Shown here one piece after another: positions 1 through 9,425 of a DNA stretch of 64,000 nt. Location: positions 44,789-108,788 of the forward strand of contig NZ_FMZI01000015.1 of NCBI RefSeq assembly GCF_900101505.1. The letters are read 5' to 3'. Source of the stretch: Antarctobacter albus. Lineage in GTDB: Bacteria > Pseudomonadota > Alphaproteobacteria > Rhodobacterales > Rhodobacteraceae. The notes below the pieces were generated by a model. That model searched no databases. It worked only from the letters and a program-made list of their open reading frames with translations, and was not told the DNA's origin. The stretch's first letter is position 1, and every line of letters begins with the position of its first letter. The position numbers were made by a program, and so were the translations under genes.

Positions 1-333
1 GTCGTTGACCCCTAGCACGTCGAAATCGAGCGAGGGCCAGCGGTTCTGGCTGACCGCCTCCAGCCCCTCGTAAAGCTCCTGCACGGTGGCACGGGTGTTC
101 GGATCGGCCGCTGCGCCGCTGCGCACCGTGACCAGCGCGTTGGGTTCCTCGGACCCGGCAGTCAGCACCCCGCGCGGGCGGTGGTACTTGAAGCTGCGCC
201 CCACCAGGCGCACGTCCGCCCCCATCAACGCCGAGGCCAGCGTATCCCCGGCAAACCCGCCGAAAGCCTTGCCGTCAAAGGTGAAATTCACCGGGCGGTT
301 GCGATCCACCCGGCCCTTGCCGTCAATCCGCAT
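1..333 (-). CDS. soxA: Sarcosine oxidase alpha subunit, N-terminal part (cut by window start)
   Basis: Partial gene: only the first 111 codons lie in the window and the reading frame runs off position 1. It begins MRIDGKGRVDRNRPVNFTFD, followed by FAGDTLASALMGAD and SFKYHRPRGVLTAG, the 2Fe-2S-ferredoxin-like N-terminus typical of the ~1000-residue SoxA. In the family, SoxABDG oxidatively demethylates sarcosine to glycine and passes the one-carbon unit to tetrahydrofolate. The ATG overlaps the end of soxD by 11 bp, so the two are translationally coupled. The partial state is due to the window edge, not a mutation. Confidence 0.93.
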   Translation of the reverse strand, partial: MRIDGKGRVDRNRPVNFTFDGKAFGGFAGDTLASALMGADVRLVGRSFKYHRPRGVLTAGSEEPNALVTVRSGAAADPNTRATVQELYEGLEAVSQNRWPSLDFDVLGVND

Positions 334-589
334 CGACACGCTCCACCAGATCGACCGAAAACACCTCATGCGTGACCGTGTCACGCTCCACCATCAGCCA
401 GGATGTGCACCCGGCCTCGTGATACCAAAGCTCGCGCGTGCGCCCTGCCGGGTTGTCGCGCAGGTGCAGCCAGTCGGCCCAGTCCTGCACAGGCGCGGCG
501 GGATCGGGCCGCGCCAGCATCGCGGCATCGCCCTGGTAGTAGAACTCGCGCCGGTCACGGTCGCCGCATATGGGACAGGTCAATCGCAT
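323..589 (-). CDS. soxD: Sarcosine oxidase delta subunit
   Basis: 88-residue protein starting MRLTCPICGDRDRREFYYQG, with the zinc-binding cysteine pair (CPIC) and a Cys in EAGCTSWL, as in SoxD, the small zinc subunit of heterotetrameric sarcosine oxidase. The length fits the family (about 90-100). It starts 4 bp after the stop of the upstream exported-protein gene and overlaps soxA. The operon order here is soxB, extra gene, soxD, soxA. The assignment is firm because of the motif and the neighbours. Confidence 0.93.
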   Translation of the reverse strand: MRLTCPICGDRDRREFYYQGDAAMLARPDPAAPVQDWADWLHLRDNPAGRTRELWYHEAGCTSWLMVERDTVTHEVFSVDLVERVDAD

Positions 590-593
590 GGCG

Positions 594-1106
594 TCACATC
601 CCCGAACAATCAGAGGCGTCTGCGCGGTAGAGCCGGTAGCTGACCCATTGGCCGGGGACCTCGGCCATGTCCATCACGCCCCCGCATTCACCGGTATTGC
701 CGACCACCATGTACCGCGTCCGGAACACGATGCCCTGTGCATCCTGCTTCGTGACTTCCATCCGGCCGCCGTCGCATTCGACCTGGCAGAGCGGCGCGCC
801 ACTCTCGGTGCCGCAGATCAGGAACTGCTGCAACCGTGCCCCAACCCAGGGCGCCCCCCGCGCATGGCCCTGGTTGGCGGGCACCACCTCGATCCGCGCC
901 TCGCGCGCGACCTCGGTCATCCAGGGCCCGACCCAAAGCCGCACTGCCCGCACAACCTGTGCCGGCTGGTCCCGCAAATGCGCGTCGGAATAGAACCGCG
1001 TGTAGCAGCCCGGGCGGATATCCTCGGCCGTCACCGGCGCCGCCGCAAGGGCGACCATCCCCGCCAGCGCGATCCCTTGCAGCTTCTTCTTGGCCAAAAT
1101 ACCCAT
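594..1106 (-). CDS. Exported protein of unknown function inside the sarcosine oxidase operon
   Basis: 170 residues. The N-terminus MGILAKKKLQGIALAGMVAL with cleavage near AAAPVTA-ED is a clear Sec signal peptide. The mature part carries six cysteines, suggesting a disulfide-bonded periplasmic protein. A GGGCGGAAG ribosome-binding site precedes the ATG. The gene sits 22 bp after soxB and 4 bp before soxD, so it is very likely co-transcribed. I do not recognise the family. An export signal is unexpected in an operon for a cytoplasmic flavoenzyme. Function unknown. Confidence 0.75.
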   Translation of the reverse strand: MGILAKKKLQGIALAGMVALAAAPVTAEDIRPGCYTRFYSDAHLRDQPAQVVRAVRLWVGPWMTEVAREARIEVVPANQGHARGAPWVGARLQQFLICGTESGAPLCQVECDGGRMEVTKQDAQGIVFRTRYMVVGNTGECGGVMDMAEVPGQWVSYRLYRADASDCSGM

Positions 1107-1128
1107 CTTCCGCCCTTTCGATCCGCGC

Positions 1129-2382
1129 CTAGTGCAGGTTGTGCTGCGCGCCCGTCCCTTCTTCGTCCATGATCCCGCGCCCGGTGCTGAACCGGTCCAG
1201 CCGGAACCGCGCTGCCGGGTCGTGGTGCCGATCCTGCGCGATCAGATGCGCAAAGGAAAATCCCGAGCCCGGCACCGCCTTGAACCCGCCGTAACACCAG
1301 CCGCAATTCAGGTAGAGGCCATCGATCCCGGTCCTGTCGATGATGGGCGAGCCGTCTGGCGACATGTCCATGATCCCGCCCCAGGATCGCAGAACCCGCG
1401 CCTTGCCGATCATCGGCATCAGTGTCATCGCCGCCTCCATCACGTGTTCCTGCATCGGCAGATTGCCCCGCGCCGCGTAAGACGCGTAGAAATCCAGGTC
1501 GCCGCCAAAAACCAGCCCGCCCTTGTCGGACTGGCTGATATAGAAATGTCCCATGCCGAAGGTCACGACATGGTCGATACAGGGTTTCAGCCCCTCCGTG
1601 ACAAAGGCCTGCAGGACATGGCTTTCGATCGGCAGACGCATGCCGGCAAGGCCCGCCACCTGCCCCGAGCGGCCCGCCACGACGACACCCACCTTCTTGG
1701 CACGGATCGCGCCGCGCGTGGTCTGCACGCCTGTCACGCGACCGGCTTCGGTGTCGATGCCCGTCACCTCGCAGTTCTGGATCAGATCCACGCCGCGCTG
1801 ATCCGCACCGCGGGCATAGCCCCAGGCCACCGCATCATGCCGCGCCGTGCCGCCGCGCGAATGCCATAGCCCGCCGTATATGGGGAAACGCCCGTTGTCG
1901 AAATCGAGATAGGGCACCTTTTCGCGGACCTGGTCGGGGGTCAGCAGCTCGGCATCGTCGCCCTGGTTGCGCATGGCATTCCCGCGCCGGGCAAAGGCGT
2001 CGCGCTGCCCGTCCGAATGGCAGAGGTTCAGCACCCCGCGCTGGCTCATCATGGTGTTGAAATTCAGCTCCTGCTCCATGCCCTCCCAGAGCTTCAGGGA
2101 ATGGGAATAGAACTCGGAGTTTCCAGGCAGGCCATAGTTTGCGCGAACGATGGTCGTGTTGCGCCCGACGTTGCCGCCGCCCAGGTAGCCCTTTTCCAGA
2201 ACGGCGACATTGGTCAGCCCGTGTTCCTTGGCAAGGTAGAACGCGGTGGCCAGCCCGTGACCGCCGCCACCGATGATGACGATGTCATACTCGGGCTTGG
2301 GCGCGGGATCGCGCCAATGCGGGCGCCAGCCACGGTTGCCCGTCAGCCCCTGGGTCAGAACCTTCAAACCGGAAAAGCGCAT
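1129..2382 (-). CDS. soxB: Sarcosine oxidase beta subunit
   Basis: 417 residues starting MRFSGLKVLTQGL. The ATG at 2382 was chosen over the upstream TTG at 2394 because GGAGGGGGCG precedes it. An FAD dinucleotide-binding motif (IIGGGGHGLATAFYLA) lies near residue 37, followed by LEKGYLGGGNVGRNTTIVRA, a segment characteristic of the SoxB/DAO family. The C-terminal GWCYGGFKAVPGSG is the conserved FMN/FAD-site region. In the family this subunit holds the flavin site that oxidises sarcosine. It is the first sox gene in the window and is followed by the exported protein, soxD and soxA. Confidence 0.95.
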   Translation of the reverse strand: MRFSGLKVLTQGLTGNRGWRPHWRDPAPKPEYDIVIIGGGGHGLATAFYLAKEHGLTNVAVLEKGYLGGGNVGRNTTIVRANYGLPGNSEFYSHSLKLWEGMEQELNFNTMMSQRGVLNLCHSDGQRDAFARRGNAMRNQGDDAELLTPDQVREKVPYLDFDNGRFPIYGGLWHSRGGTARHDAVAWGYARGADQRGVDLIQNCEVTGIDTEAGRVTGVQTTRGAIRAKKVGVVVAGRSGQVAGLAGMRLPIESHVLQAFVTEGLKPCIDHVVTFGMGHFYISQSDKGGLVFGGDLDFYASYAARGNLPMQEHVMEAAMTLMPMIGKARVLRSWGGIMDMSPDGSPIIDRTGIDGLYLNCGWCYGGFKAVPGSGFSFAHLIAQDRHHDPAARFRLDRFSTGRGIMDEEGTGAQHNLH

Positions 2383-2492
2383 CGCCCCCTCCAACAGTAC
2401 CGGGGCGTAGCAAAGCAGCCTCGCCGCCCGGGATCAATTCCCCCAGGCGACGGAACATGACGTTTTCGTGCCTGGCGCAGGCGGCTGAGCGT

Positions 2493-3053
2493 TCAGCCGT
2501 CACTCCAGACAATCTTGGGGGCAAAGCGCGGTCGGGTGAAGCCGAAATTGTAGAACAGCCCCGCACCGGTCAGCCCCGGGATAGCAAAGGGCGGATCGTA
2601 ATAGGTCTCGGTCTCGACCACGATCACCCGTTCATTGTGCAGCATGTGAGGCAATTGATCGTACATGTCCGTCACCTGCGCCGTCTGCAACGCGCTGAAA
2701 CTGCCCCGGGTCTGTGACCACTCGGCCTCGTAGGAGCCATCGTTGTCGTTGTAGCGGACCAAAGTCACCCGCAGGGAGGAATCTCCGCCCGGCCGCACGA
2801 GGAAATCCAGCAGTTCGATCATCCCATCCAGGTAGGAGGCGTCGATCGGGTCCGTCTCGCGCGAGATGGCGTCGGAAATCGTGTAGGCCGCCTTGGTATT
2901 CAGCGCCTTGTAACGGAACGCATCGTGCAGCGAAAAGGTCGCGGCCAGCACGAAGAGGATGAAAGGCAGCCAGATCAGGCTTTCCAGTGCGACGTTGCCC
3001 CGGGTGTCGGCGGAGAAGCGGCGCAGGTGACAAAGGATCGAAGAGCGGTTCAT
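2493..3053 (-). CDS. TadE-like pseudopilin-type membrane protein (copy A2)
   Basis: 186 residues from the ATG at 3053, which follows the upstream stop by 5 bp; the longer frame would run back into the neighbour. N-terminus: basic stretch, then DTRGNVALESLIWLPFILFV, a prepilin-like segment with a Glu and one transmembrane helix, as in TadE/TadG. The rest is predicted extracytoplasmic. It is paralogous to the protein at 12092-12643: both have the VALES/VNVEA-type start, KA(A/N)Y, (A)ISRET and F(T)RPR(F/Y)AP..V near the C-terminus. It is the last gene of the minus-strand VWA/TadE set. Role inferred only: envelope or pilus-like assembly. Confidence 0.8.
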   Translation of the reverse strand: MNRSSILCHLRRFSADTRGNVALESLIWLPFILFVLAATFSLHDAFRYKALNTKAAYTISDAISRETDPIDASYLDGMIELLDFLVRPGGDSSLRVTLVRYNDNDGSYEAEWSQTRGSFSALQTAQVTDMYDQLPHMLHNERVIVVETETYYDPPFAIPGLTGAGLFYNFGFTRPRFAPKIVWSDG

Positions 3054-3058
3054 GGCAC

Positions 3059-3595
3059 TTACCTCGGTTCCTGAACGAATGCGGATGTGGCGACCAGCTG
3101 CGCATAGCCCTGCGCGTCCTTGGGCAGGGCCATGCCAAATGAGGTGGTCGGCATGGCGGGCTTGTACTTCAGGCAGGCGCGCAACAGCATCAGCTGGTTG
3201 TCCAGCCCAGGCACGAAATTGCGCACCGGGCGCGGGTCTTCCTCGGCGTTGATGCAATCGGCGACCAGCGGAATGGCGGTAAAGTTGCGCGGGTCCACCT
3301 GCACCATTTCCAACCGCAGGTTCTCGATGCAGCCGTCCACGATGACCGCCTCGTCGCAGATCTTCTGCCGCACTTCCTCGTAGGTGGGGATGGCGCCGGT
3401 GTTCAGCCGAATTTCCCGCGTCGCCAGATCCACCCCCCGTTCCAGCAGCGCGTGCCGCAGGTTCATGTAGCCCATCTCGACCGTTGCCGCGAGGATGAAG
3501 AAGAAGACCGTAAAATAGATCGAGAATTCGATCGTGCTCGACCCTTCTTCGTCGCGGCGGAACCCCTTGAGCATTTCAATCAGGCGGTGGGTCAT
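3059..3595 (-). CDS. TadE-like pseudopilin-type membrane protein (copy A1)
   Basis: 178 residues. After a short basic N-terminus comes EEGSSTIEFSIYFTVFFFIL, a TadE-type prepilin-like helix with Glu at the +5-like position. The remainder is extracytoplasmic with conserved cysteines (KICDEAVIVDGCIENL, LRACLKYKP) and ends TSAFVQEPR. It is clearly paralogous to the protein at 11546-12079 (AICAKT..LPGCTETLQLEM, LRACYKF, STSAFVYEPS). It overlaps the upstream VWA gene by ATGA. It looks like a fixed partner of the VWA protein, but no Tad ATPase or secretin gene lies in the window. Confidence 0.8.
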   Translation of the reverse strand: MTHRLIEMLKGFRRDEEGSSTIEFSIYFTVFFFILAATVEMGYMNLRHALLERGVDLATREIRLNTGAIPTYEEVRQKICDEAVIVDGCIENLRLEMVQVDPRNFTAIPLVADCINAEEDPRPVRNFVPGLDNQLMLLRACLKYKPAMPTTSFGMALPKDAQGYAQLVATSAFVQEPR

Positions 3596-5514
3596 TGGAT
3601 CAGCCTCAGGTTGTTGATCTGGCGCGCGATCGTATCGAAGGTCTCGTAGATCTCGGCGCCCTGGACGTGGAAGAAGTGACTGGCCGAAGAGGCGCAGGCG
3701 AGCATTTCGGCGGCTGCCGCGTCATCGGTCTCGAAGGCGATGGTAAAGACCGTCACACCACGCTGACGGGCCAGGTCGCACTGCATTTGCAGGTTGCTCT
3801 TGTTCTTGGACTGGAGCGACAGGTTGTAGTAGGCACCCGCGCCCTGCTCCTGCAGTTCGATCGCGCCGTTGATCGCGGCCTTCGGCTTGTCCGGGCGAAA
3901 CTGGTCCGTTGTCTGGCCATCCGTCATCAGCACGATGTATTTCTCCGTCTCCGGGTCGTGCCAGTCGATCGGCCGCCCCTCGAAGCGGGGATCCACCAGC
4001 CCCTTTTCGATCAAGTAGCTCACCTCGTCACGGTTCTGCGGATCGAGCAGGGCGAGACCGTACTTCATGCCGTATTGCGTGCCGGTTCCGTCGTGAAGGC
4101 GCAGGTCGGAGATGAAATCGATCAGTCCGTCGCGGTCGGAGGAATAGTATTGTACCGTCGCTTCCTCGCTGGGGCACCAGCCCCAGTCCATCGTTGCCGG
4201 GTCGTATGGCCAGTGGTGGAAATGGGGGATGTAGTCCTTGGACTGCGGCAGGTTGGTGTCGGCGAACTCGGCATCGTAGATCTCGACGCAAGAGGACGGC
4301 ATGTTGATGTTCGTCGGTCCCACGATCTTGTCGTCTGGATCCTCGGTGTTCGGATCGTCCACATAGGCCGGTTCGGGCGCGACATAGGCCGCTTCCCATG
4401 CCATCCAGTCAATCTGGCTGTAAGAGTAGGTGCGACCCGGAATCCGGCCCTTGTTCTTGGTCGGACCAAGATCGGAGGCAGGGCCGGTATTGTCGCCCTT
4501 GACCTGGAAGTACCGGGTCTTTTGCTGGCCACCCTTGATCGAGATACCCAGGAAATGGTTTGGGCTCTGGATGTCTCCGTCCTGGGCGGTCATCCAGGCG
4601 ACCATGCCTCTGAAGAACTCGTCCGCATCGCGCGGGGCGTCCTCGGGGAAATCCTCGACCTTGTGTGCGATGTCATAGATGCCATCGCCGTCCGTGTCGA
4701 AATAGATCACGACATTCGAGATGGCCTGTCCCCAAGGTTCGAAGAAACCACTGGTCGGGTTGGCGGGATCACCTCCTTCCGCGCAAGACGGATCCGCGAG
4801 GCCCTCGTCGTAGTTCTCGGCATTGTTGTTGCAAAGGGAGTAGCCGGGCGCGTCCTGGTCGCCGTTGCCCCAGCCATTGTTCTGGTTCAGTTTGGGCCGC
4901 ACGCCACGAATGAAATCGAACAGATCGTCGCCCGGGTTCACACTGCCGGCGTAGGGGATCAGGTTCAGGGTGGTCACGCCGTTCGTTTCGTCGCTCATGA
5001 CCTTGTAGACGAAATTCTGCGCAGCCGGCTTCATGCGGGTGAGACGTTCGTTCCAGCGCATCGATCCCGAGATATCCAGCACCAGGCTGATTTCCACGTT
5101 GGCGATCTTTTCCTCGGCAACGCTCAGCGCCGGTGGCGTCAGGCTGTCATAGCCGCTCATCTTGAGGAAATAGGTGGGGATGGTGGTTTCCCCCCAGGCC
5201 TTGACCGTCCGGTGGTTGAGTCCCCAGTCGATCTGGGTGCCCAGCAGGACGTGTTCCATTCCGGCCTTGTCCATGTAGTCGCGGACAACCGCGTCCGAGG
5301 ACAGGTATTGGTCAAGGTCCGCCGCGGCCAGCACGGCGCGGTCCATCTGCGTCTGCATCTGGGCGCGTGTCGCTTCAAACCGCATGATGTCCACCGCAGC
5401 TCCGGAGATCACGAGGGTCAGCAGCAACATGAAGACGGAAAAAACCGTGACGTTGCCGTCTTCGGGTTTCAGAAACCGGCGCGTCCGTCCGTGTTTCGCT
5501 TGGCATAGGTCCAT
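3592..5514 (-). CDS. TadG-like von Willebrand factor A protein (copy A1)
   Basis: 640 residues from the ATG at 5514, chosen because GGGAGA lies 6 bp upstream. Residues 18-45 form a TadG/Flp-like N-terminal helix (EDGNVTVFSVF). The VWA metal site is DISGS at 147-151 and TDG at 531-533. A ~108-residue module (263-370), with an EF-hand-like DTDGDGIYD and then ISIKGGQ and SDLGPTKNKGRIPG, sits between those two elements. The C-terminus ends ARQINNLRLIQ. It is paralogous to the next minus-strand gene and to the plus-strand gene at 9516. Probably an extracytoplasmic adhesion or assembly protein (inference). Confidence 0.85.
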   Translation of the reverse strand: MDLCQAKHGRTRRFLKPEDGNVTVFSVFMLLLTLVISGAAVDIMRFEATRAQMQTQMDRAVLAAADLDQYLSSDAVVRDYMDKAGMEHVLLGTQIDWGLNHRTVKAWGETTIPTYFLKMSGYDSLTPPALSVAEEKIANVEISLVLDISGSMRWNERLTRMKPAAQNFVYKVMSDETNGVTTLNLIPYAGSVNPGDDLFDFIRGVRPKLNQNNGWGNGDQDAPGYSLCNNNAENYDEGLADPSCAEGGDPANPTSGFFEPWGQAISNVVIYFDTDGDGIYDIAHKVEDFPEDAPRDADEFFRGMVAWMTAQDGDIQSPNHFLGISIKGGQQKTRYFQVKGDNTGPASDLGPTKNKGRIPGRTYSYSQIDWMAWEAAYVAPEPAYVDDPNTEDPDDKIVGPTNINMPSSCVEIYDAEFADTNLPQSKDYIPHFHHWPYDPATMDWGWCPSEEATVQYYSSDRDGLIDFISDLRLHDGTGTQYGMKYGLALLDPQNRDEVSYLIEKGLVDPRFEGRPIDWHDPETEKYIVLMTDGQTTDQFRPDKPKAAINGAIELQEQGAGAYYNLSLQSKNKSNLQMQCDLARQRGVTVFTIAFETDDAAAAEMLACASSASHFFHVQGAEIYETFDTIARQINNLRLIQ

Positions 5515-5682
5515 GACCATTCTCCCACTTCCACAGGCCCTTCTGGCCACGGTAGGGAATGGTTAACAAATGTGCCTGCATTGAGGCCGAAACCGGTACA
5601 GTATTGGTTTTTTTCCGTGTTTGTAGCGGCCTGGCATATCCAATCGGATAGGCCGCACTACCAATCGGCTTGGTTGAGGCCC

Positions 5683-7494
5683 TCATTGAATCAGCCTCAG
5701 ATTGTTGATCTGACGAGCGATGCTGTCAAAAGCGTCGATGATCTCGGCACCGTGGACATGGAAGAAATGGCTATCGGATGAGGCGCAGAGCCGCATTTCC
5801 TCGGCGGCCGCGGCCGTTGTCTCGAAGGCGATGGTAAAGACCGTGACCCCCAGCTCTCTCGCCATGTCGCACTGCTGGTAGAGGTGATCGAGGTTGGATG
5901 CCCGCCCGGTCCGAACGTGATAGCTGGCCGACCCCTGGTTCAGCAATTCCACCTCGCCATTGATCGGAGCGTAAGGATCGTTGGGACGGAACTGGTCGGT
6001 GACCTGGCCATCTGTCATCAGGACAATGTACTTTTCGGTCTCCGGATCGTCCCAGTCGATAGGACGGCCCTGGAAACGTGCCTCGATCACGCCTTCGGAG
6101 ATCAGGTGGCTGACCGCGTCGCGGGTTGTCGGATCCAGCAAGGCCAGCGCGTATTTCATTCCGAATTGCGCGCCCGTGCCGTCATGCATCCGGATGTCGT
6201 CGATGAACTGAAGAAGACTGGCCGCGTCATCCGAGTAGTACTGGATCGCCGTGTCGTCCTCGGGACACCAGCCCCAGTCCATCACTTCGGGATCTTCGTC
6301 CCAGTGATGGAAATGGGGAACGTATTCGTCCGAGACGGGCAGGTTGGAATTCGCAAATTCAAACCCGTCGATCTCGATACAGCTGGACGGCATGTTGATG
6401 TTGATCTCGACCAGGCCCTGCGCGGCGCCCGGACCATCGTAGGAGGTTCCCCATGTCTCGTAGTCGATGCTGCCATAGCTGAAGGTCGAGCCGGGGATCT
6501 TGCCATTGTTCTTGGTCGGACCAAGATCGGACGCCGGGCCGTTGGAATCGCCGCGCACGGTGAAATAGCGCGTGGTCTGCGTACCACCCTTGATCGAGAT
6601 GCCCAGGAACTCGCTGGACGAGCTGAGCTTCGAGTCGTGCGCAACCGCATAGGCCGCCGCTCCGCGAAAGAACGCGTCGACGTCCCGCGGGGCATCCTCG
6701 GGAAAGGACTCGATCTTGTGCGCCCGGTCAAAGATATCGTCACCGTCGGTGTCGAAATACATCACGATGTTCGAGATCGCTTGCTCCCACGGCGGGAAGA
6801 AATCCGGCGTGCCGCCTTCGGGCACCTCGGGTTCGACCACCGGGACAGAGGGCCGTTCGCCGCGGAAATACTCGAACATCTCGTCGCCCGGATTTACCGT
6901 GCCCGCGAAGGGGATCAGGTTCAGGGTCGTGACGCTTTCGGTGCTTTCCGACATGACCTTCTGGACAAAGTTCTTGGCCGCCGGCTTGAGATTGTCCAGG
7001 CGCCCGTTCCAGCGCATCGACCCGGAAATATCCAGCACCAGGCTGATCTCGACGTTGGCGATGCGTTCCTCGGCAGTGGCCAGCGCGTTGGCGGGCAGGA
7101 CATCCTGGCCGGACATGCGCAGGAACAGGGTCGACAGGCTGGATGCCGCATCGGCGCTGACGGTGCGTTCGTTCACGCCCTGGGTAACGATGACACTGGT
7201 GACAAAGGCATCCAGCCCGGCCTTGCCGACGTAATCGTTGACCACGAAGGTCGGATCCTGGAACTGGTCCAGGTCGGCGGCGGCCAGCACCGCACGGTCC
7301 AGCGTCGTTTGCAGCCGCGCCCGGGATGCCTCTTGCCGCATCAGGTCGACAGAGGCCCCCATGATCGTCATGGCCAGCAGAGCGATATAGACCGAGTAGA
7401 TGGTGATGTTGCCGCTCTCGTCACGGACGAAACGTCCGATCGCGCTGGAGTCGCGCAGCAGGGCAGAACGTGACGGGAATGCAAATCTTGCCAT
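5683..7494 (-). CDS. TadG-like von Willebrand factor A protein (copy A2)
   Basis: 603 residues from the ATG at 7494, which has GGAGACC upstream. Close paralogue of the 3592-5514 product: N-terminal helix after DESGNITIYSVY, MIDAS DISGSM near 155, the EF-hand-like module starting AISNIVMYFDTDGDD near 239, then SDLGPTKNNGKIPG, NINMPSSC, VLMTDGQVT, and the same C-terminus ARQINNLRLIQ. A 168-bp gap separates it from the next minus-strand copy, so the two may have separate promoters or be a recent tandem duplication. No linked Tad secretion genes are present. Confidence 0.85.
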   Translation of the reverse strand: MARFAFPSRSALLRDSSAIGRFVRDESGNITIYSVYIALLAMTIMGASVDLMRQEASRARLQTTLDRAVLAAADLDQFQDPTFVVNDYVGKAGLDAFVTSVIVTQGVNERTVSADAASSLSTLFLRMSGQDVLPANALATAEERIANVEISLVLDISGSMRWNGRLDNLKPAAKNFVQKVMSESTESVTTLNLIPFAGTVNPGDEMFEYFRGERPSVPVVEPEVPEGGTPDFFPPWEQAISNIVMYFDTDGDDIFDRAHKIESFPEDAPRDVDAFFRGAAAYAVAHDSKLSSSSEFLGISIKGGTQTTRYFTVRGDSNGPASDLGPTKNNGKIPGSTFSYGSIDYETWGTSYDGPGAAQGLVEININMPSSCIEIDGFEFANSNLPVSDEYVPHFHHWDEDPEVMDWGWCPEDDTAIQYYSDDAASLLQFIDDIRMHDGTGAQFGMKYALALLDPTTRDAVSHLISEGVIEARFQGRPIDWDDPETEKYIVLMTDGQVTDQFRPNDPYAPINGEVELLNQGSASYHVRTGRASNLDHLYQQCDMARELGVTVFTIAFETTAAAAEEMRLCASSDSHFFHVHGAEIIDAFDSIARQINNLRLIQ

Positions 7495-7640
7495 CTTGGG
7501 TCTCCGGTTTGGCCGCACGGCACGAAACCGGCGGAACGGGACCCGTTTTCGAGTAAGATTCGGTCAACCCTCCGGCCAGAAATGCGGCAGAAGAATGGCC
7601 TAACAAGATGATTTTCTACAAGTTCGGTCGGCATTCATCA

Positions 7641-7669
7641 CAAAGGGCGACCGATCCGGCCGCCCTTTG
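7641..7669 (-). terminator. Hairpin downstream of glutamate dehydrogenase
   Basis: CAAAGGGCG (7641-7649) pairs with CGCCCTTTG (7661-7669) around an 11-nt loop, just past the glutamate dehydrogenase stop and before the next minus-strand VWA gene. There is no long T-run, so termination efficiency is uncertain. Confidence 0.55.
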
Positions 7670-7686
7670 CGCTGGAATTGCAGGGA

Positions 7687-9141
7687 TCAGAGCCCCTTTG
7701 CGCGATAGCTGGCCGCAACCCGGCCGATGGCCACGATGAAGGCGGCGGTGCGCAGGTCGGAGACGTCCTCGCGGCTGTGCCAGACCTCGCTGATCGACTG
7801 GTAGGCGGTGCGCATGGTGTCATCCAGCCCCGAGCGCACCAGTTCCAGTTCATCCGCCCCGCGCAGGTAGCGCGCCTTGAAATCCGGCGTCATTGACCAC
7901 TTGTCGCCAAGGTGATCCGACAGCCGTTCCAGTTCGCGCACGATCAGCTCGTGCCGGGCCTCTTCCTGGCGCCGCTGCATCCGGCCAAAGCGAATGTGGC
8001 TGAGGTTCTTGACCCATTCGAAATAGGACACCGTCACGCCGCCCGCGTTGGCGTACATGTCGGGAATGATGACAACGCCCCTTTCGCGCAGGATGTCATC
8101 GGCCCCGGCGGTGATCGGACCGTTCGCGGCCTCGATGATCAATGGCGCCTTGATGTTGTGCGCGTTGCCCAGGTTGATCACCCCTTCCAGAGCCGCCGGG
8201 ATGAGGATGTCGCATTCCGCCTCCAGCACCTGCGCTCCATCGGCGGTATGATTGGCATCCGGATAGCCCGTCACACCACCATGACGGACGATCCAATCGC
8301 GCACCGCCTGCACGTCCAGCCCGTCGGGATTGAACAATGCGCCGTCCCTCTCGATGATCCCGGTGATCCGGGCACCGTCTTCCTCCTGCAGGAACTTGGC
8401 CGCGTGGAACCCCACGTTGCCAAGCCCCTGAACGACGACGCGCTTGCCATCCAGCGTGCCCGAGAGCCCCGCCCTGGCCTTGTCGTCGGGGTGGCGAAAG
8501 AACTCGCGCAGCGCATATTGCACGCCGCGGCCCGTGGCCTCGGTCCGGCCCTGGATGCCGCCGGCATTCGTCGGCTTGCCGGTGACACAGGCATTGCCGT
8601 TGATGTCGGTGGTATGCATGCGCCGGTACTGGTCCGCGATCCAGGCCATCTCGCGTTCGCTGGTGCCCATGTCGGGCGCGGGCACGTTTTGCGAGGGGTT
8701 GATGAGGTCGCGCTTGATCAGCTCGTAGGCAAACCGCCGGGTGATCTGTTCCAGCTCGTGCTCATCGTATTGGCGGGGATCCACGCAAAGCCCCCCCTTG
8801 GATCCGCCGAACGGCGTTTCGACCAGGGCGCATTTATAGGTCATCAGCGCGGCCAGCGCCTCGACCTCGTCCTGGTTGACCTCGGGGGCGAAACGGATGC
8901 CGCCCTTGACCGGTTCCATGTGTTCGGAATGCACCGAGCGATAGCCCGTGAACGTCTGGATCTTGCCCCGCAGCCGCACGCCGAAGCGAACCGTGTAGGT
9001 GGCGTTGCACACCCTGATCTTTTCCTCCAGCCCCGGCGGCAGGTCCATCAGCGCAACCGCGCGGTTGAACATAAGATCGACTGACTGTCTGAAGGTCGGC
9101 TCATTGGACGGCACGACGGGCCGCTCGGTAACGACGGACAT
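7687..9141 (-). CDS. gdhA: Glutamate dehydrogenase (Glu/Leu/Phe/Val dehydrogenase family)
   Basis: 484 residues. The ATG at 9141 has a strong GGAAGG site; the frame's longer N-terminus is not supported. The substrate-site segments KGGIRFAPEV, YKCALVETPFGGSKGG and PAPDMGTSEREMAW are intact, and the dinucleotide-binding GLGNVG is near the middle. It catalyses reversible oxidative deamination of glutamate to 2-oxoglutarate. The small ~480-residue type suggests an NAD(P) enzyme of the RocG/GudB-like class, but cofactor preference cannot be read with certainty. It sits alone between two divergent VWA/TadE sets with no functional link visible. Confidence 0.93.
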   Translation of the reverse strand: MSVVTERPVVPSNEPTFRQSVDLMFNRAVALMDLPPGLEEKIRVCNATYTVRFGVRLRGKIQTFTGYRSVHSEHMEPVKGGIRFAPEVNQDEVEALAALMTYKCALVETPFGGSKGGLCVDPRQYDEHELEQITRRFAYELIKRDLINPSQNVPAPDMGTSEREMAWIADQYRRMHTTDINGNACVTGKPTNAGGIQGRTEATGRGVQYALREFFRHPDDKARAGLSGTLDGKRVVVQGLGNVGFHAAKFLQEEDGARITGIIERDGALFNPDGLDVQAVRDWIVRHGGVTGYPDANHTADGAQVLEAECDILIPAALEGVINLGNAHNIKAPLIIEAANGPITAGADDILRERGVVIIPDMYANAGGVTVSYFEWVKNLSHIRFGRMQRRQEEARHELIVRELERLSDHLGDKWSMTPDFKARYLRGADELELVRSGLDDTMRTAYQSISEVWHSREDVSDLRTAAFIVAIGRVAASYRAKGL

Positions 9142-9425
9142 GGGTTTCCTTCCTTTCCAGTGTCCGCGCGGGGCGCGCTGCACCCCGCGCGCATGGCTCC
9201 TCTTGACGGGAGCACGCGGGATCAGCCTAGCCCGGCATGGCCTGTGTCCCAACCCCGGATTTGTCCGAGTCGCCCGCGGGGCCTGCTAAAGGCACCTGCA
9301 AGGCCGCCCACAACCCAAAGGGGACCATCGTCGGCAAGGGTGAAACAATGCCCACAAGTTGCTCCGCACTGTCCAGACAACTCTCTAGAATTCAACGAAA
9401 ACTCAATTCTAACCGCCCAAGTTTG

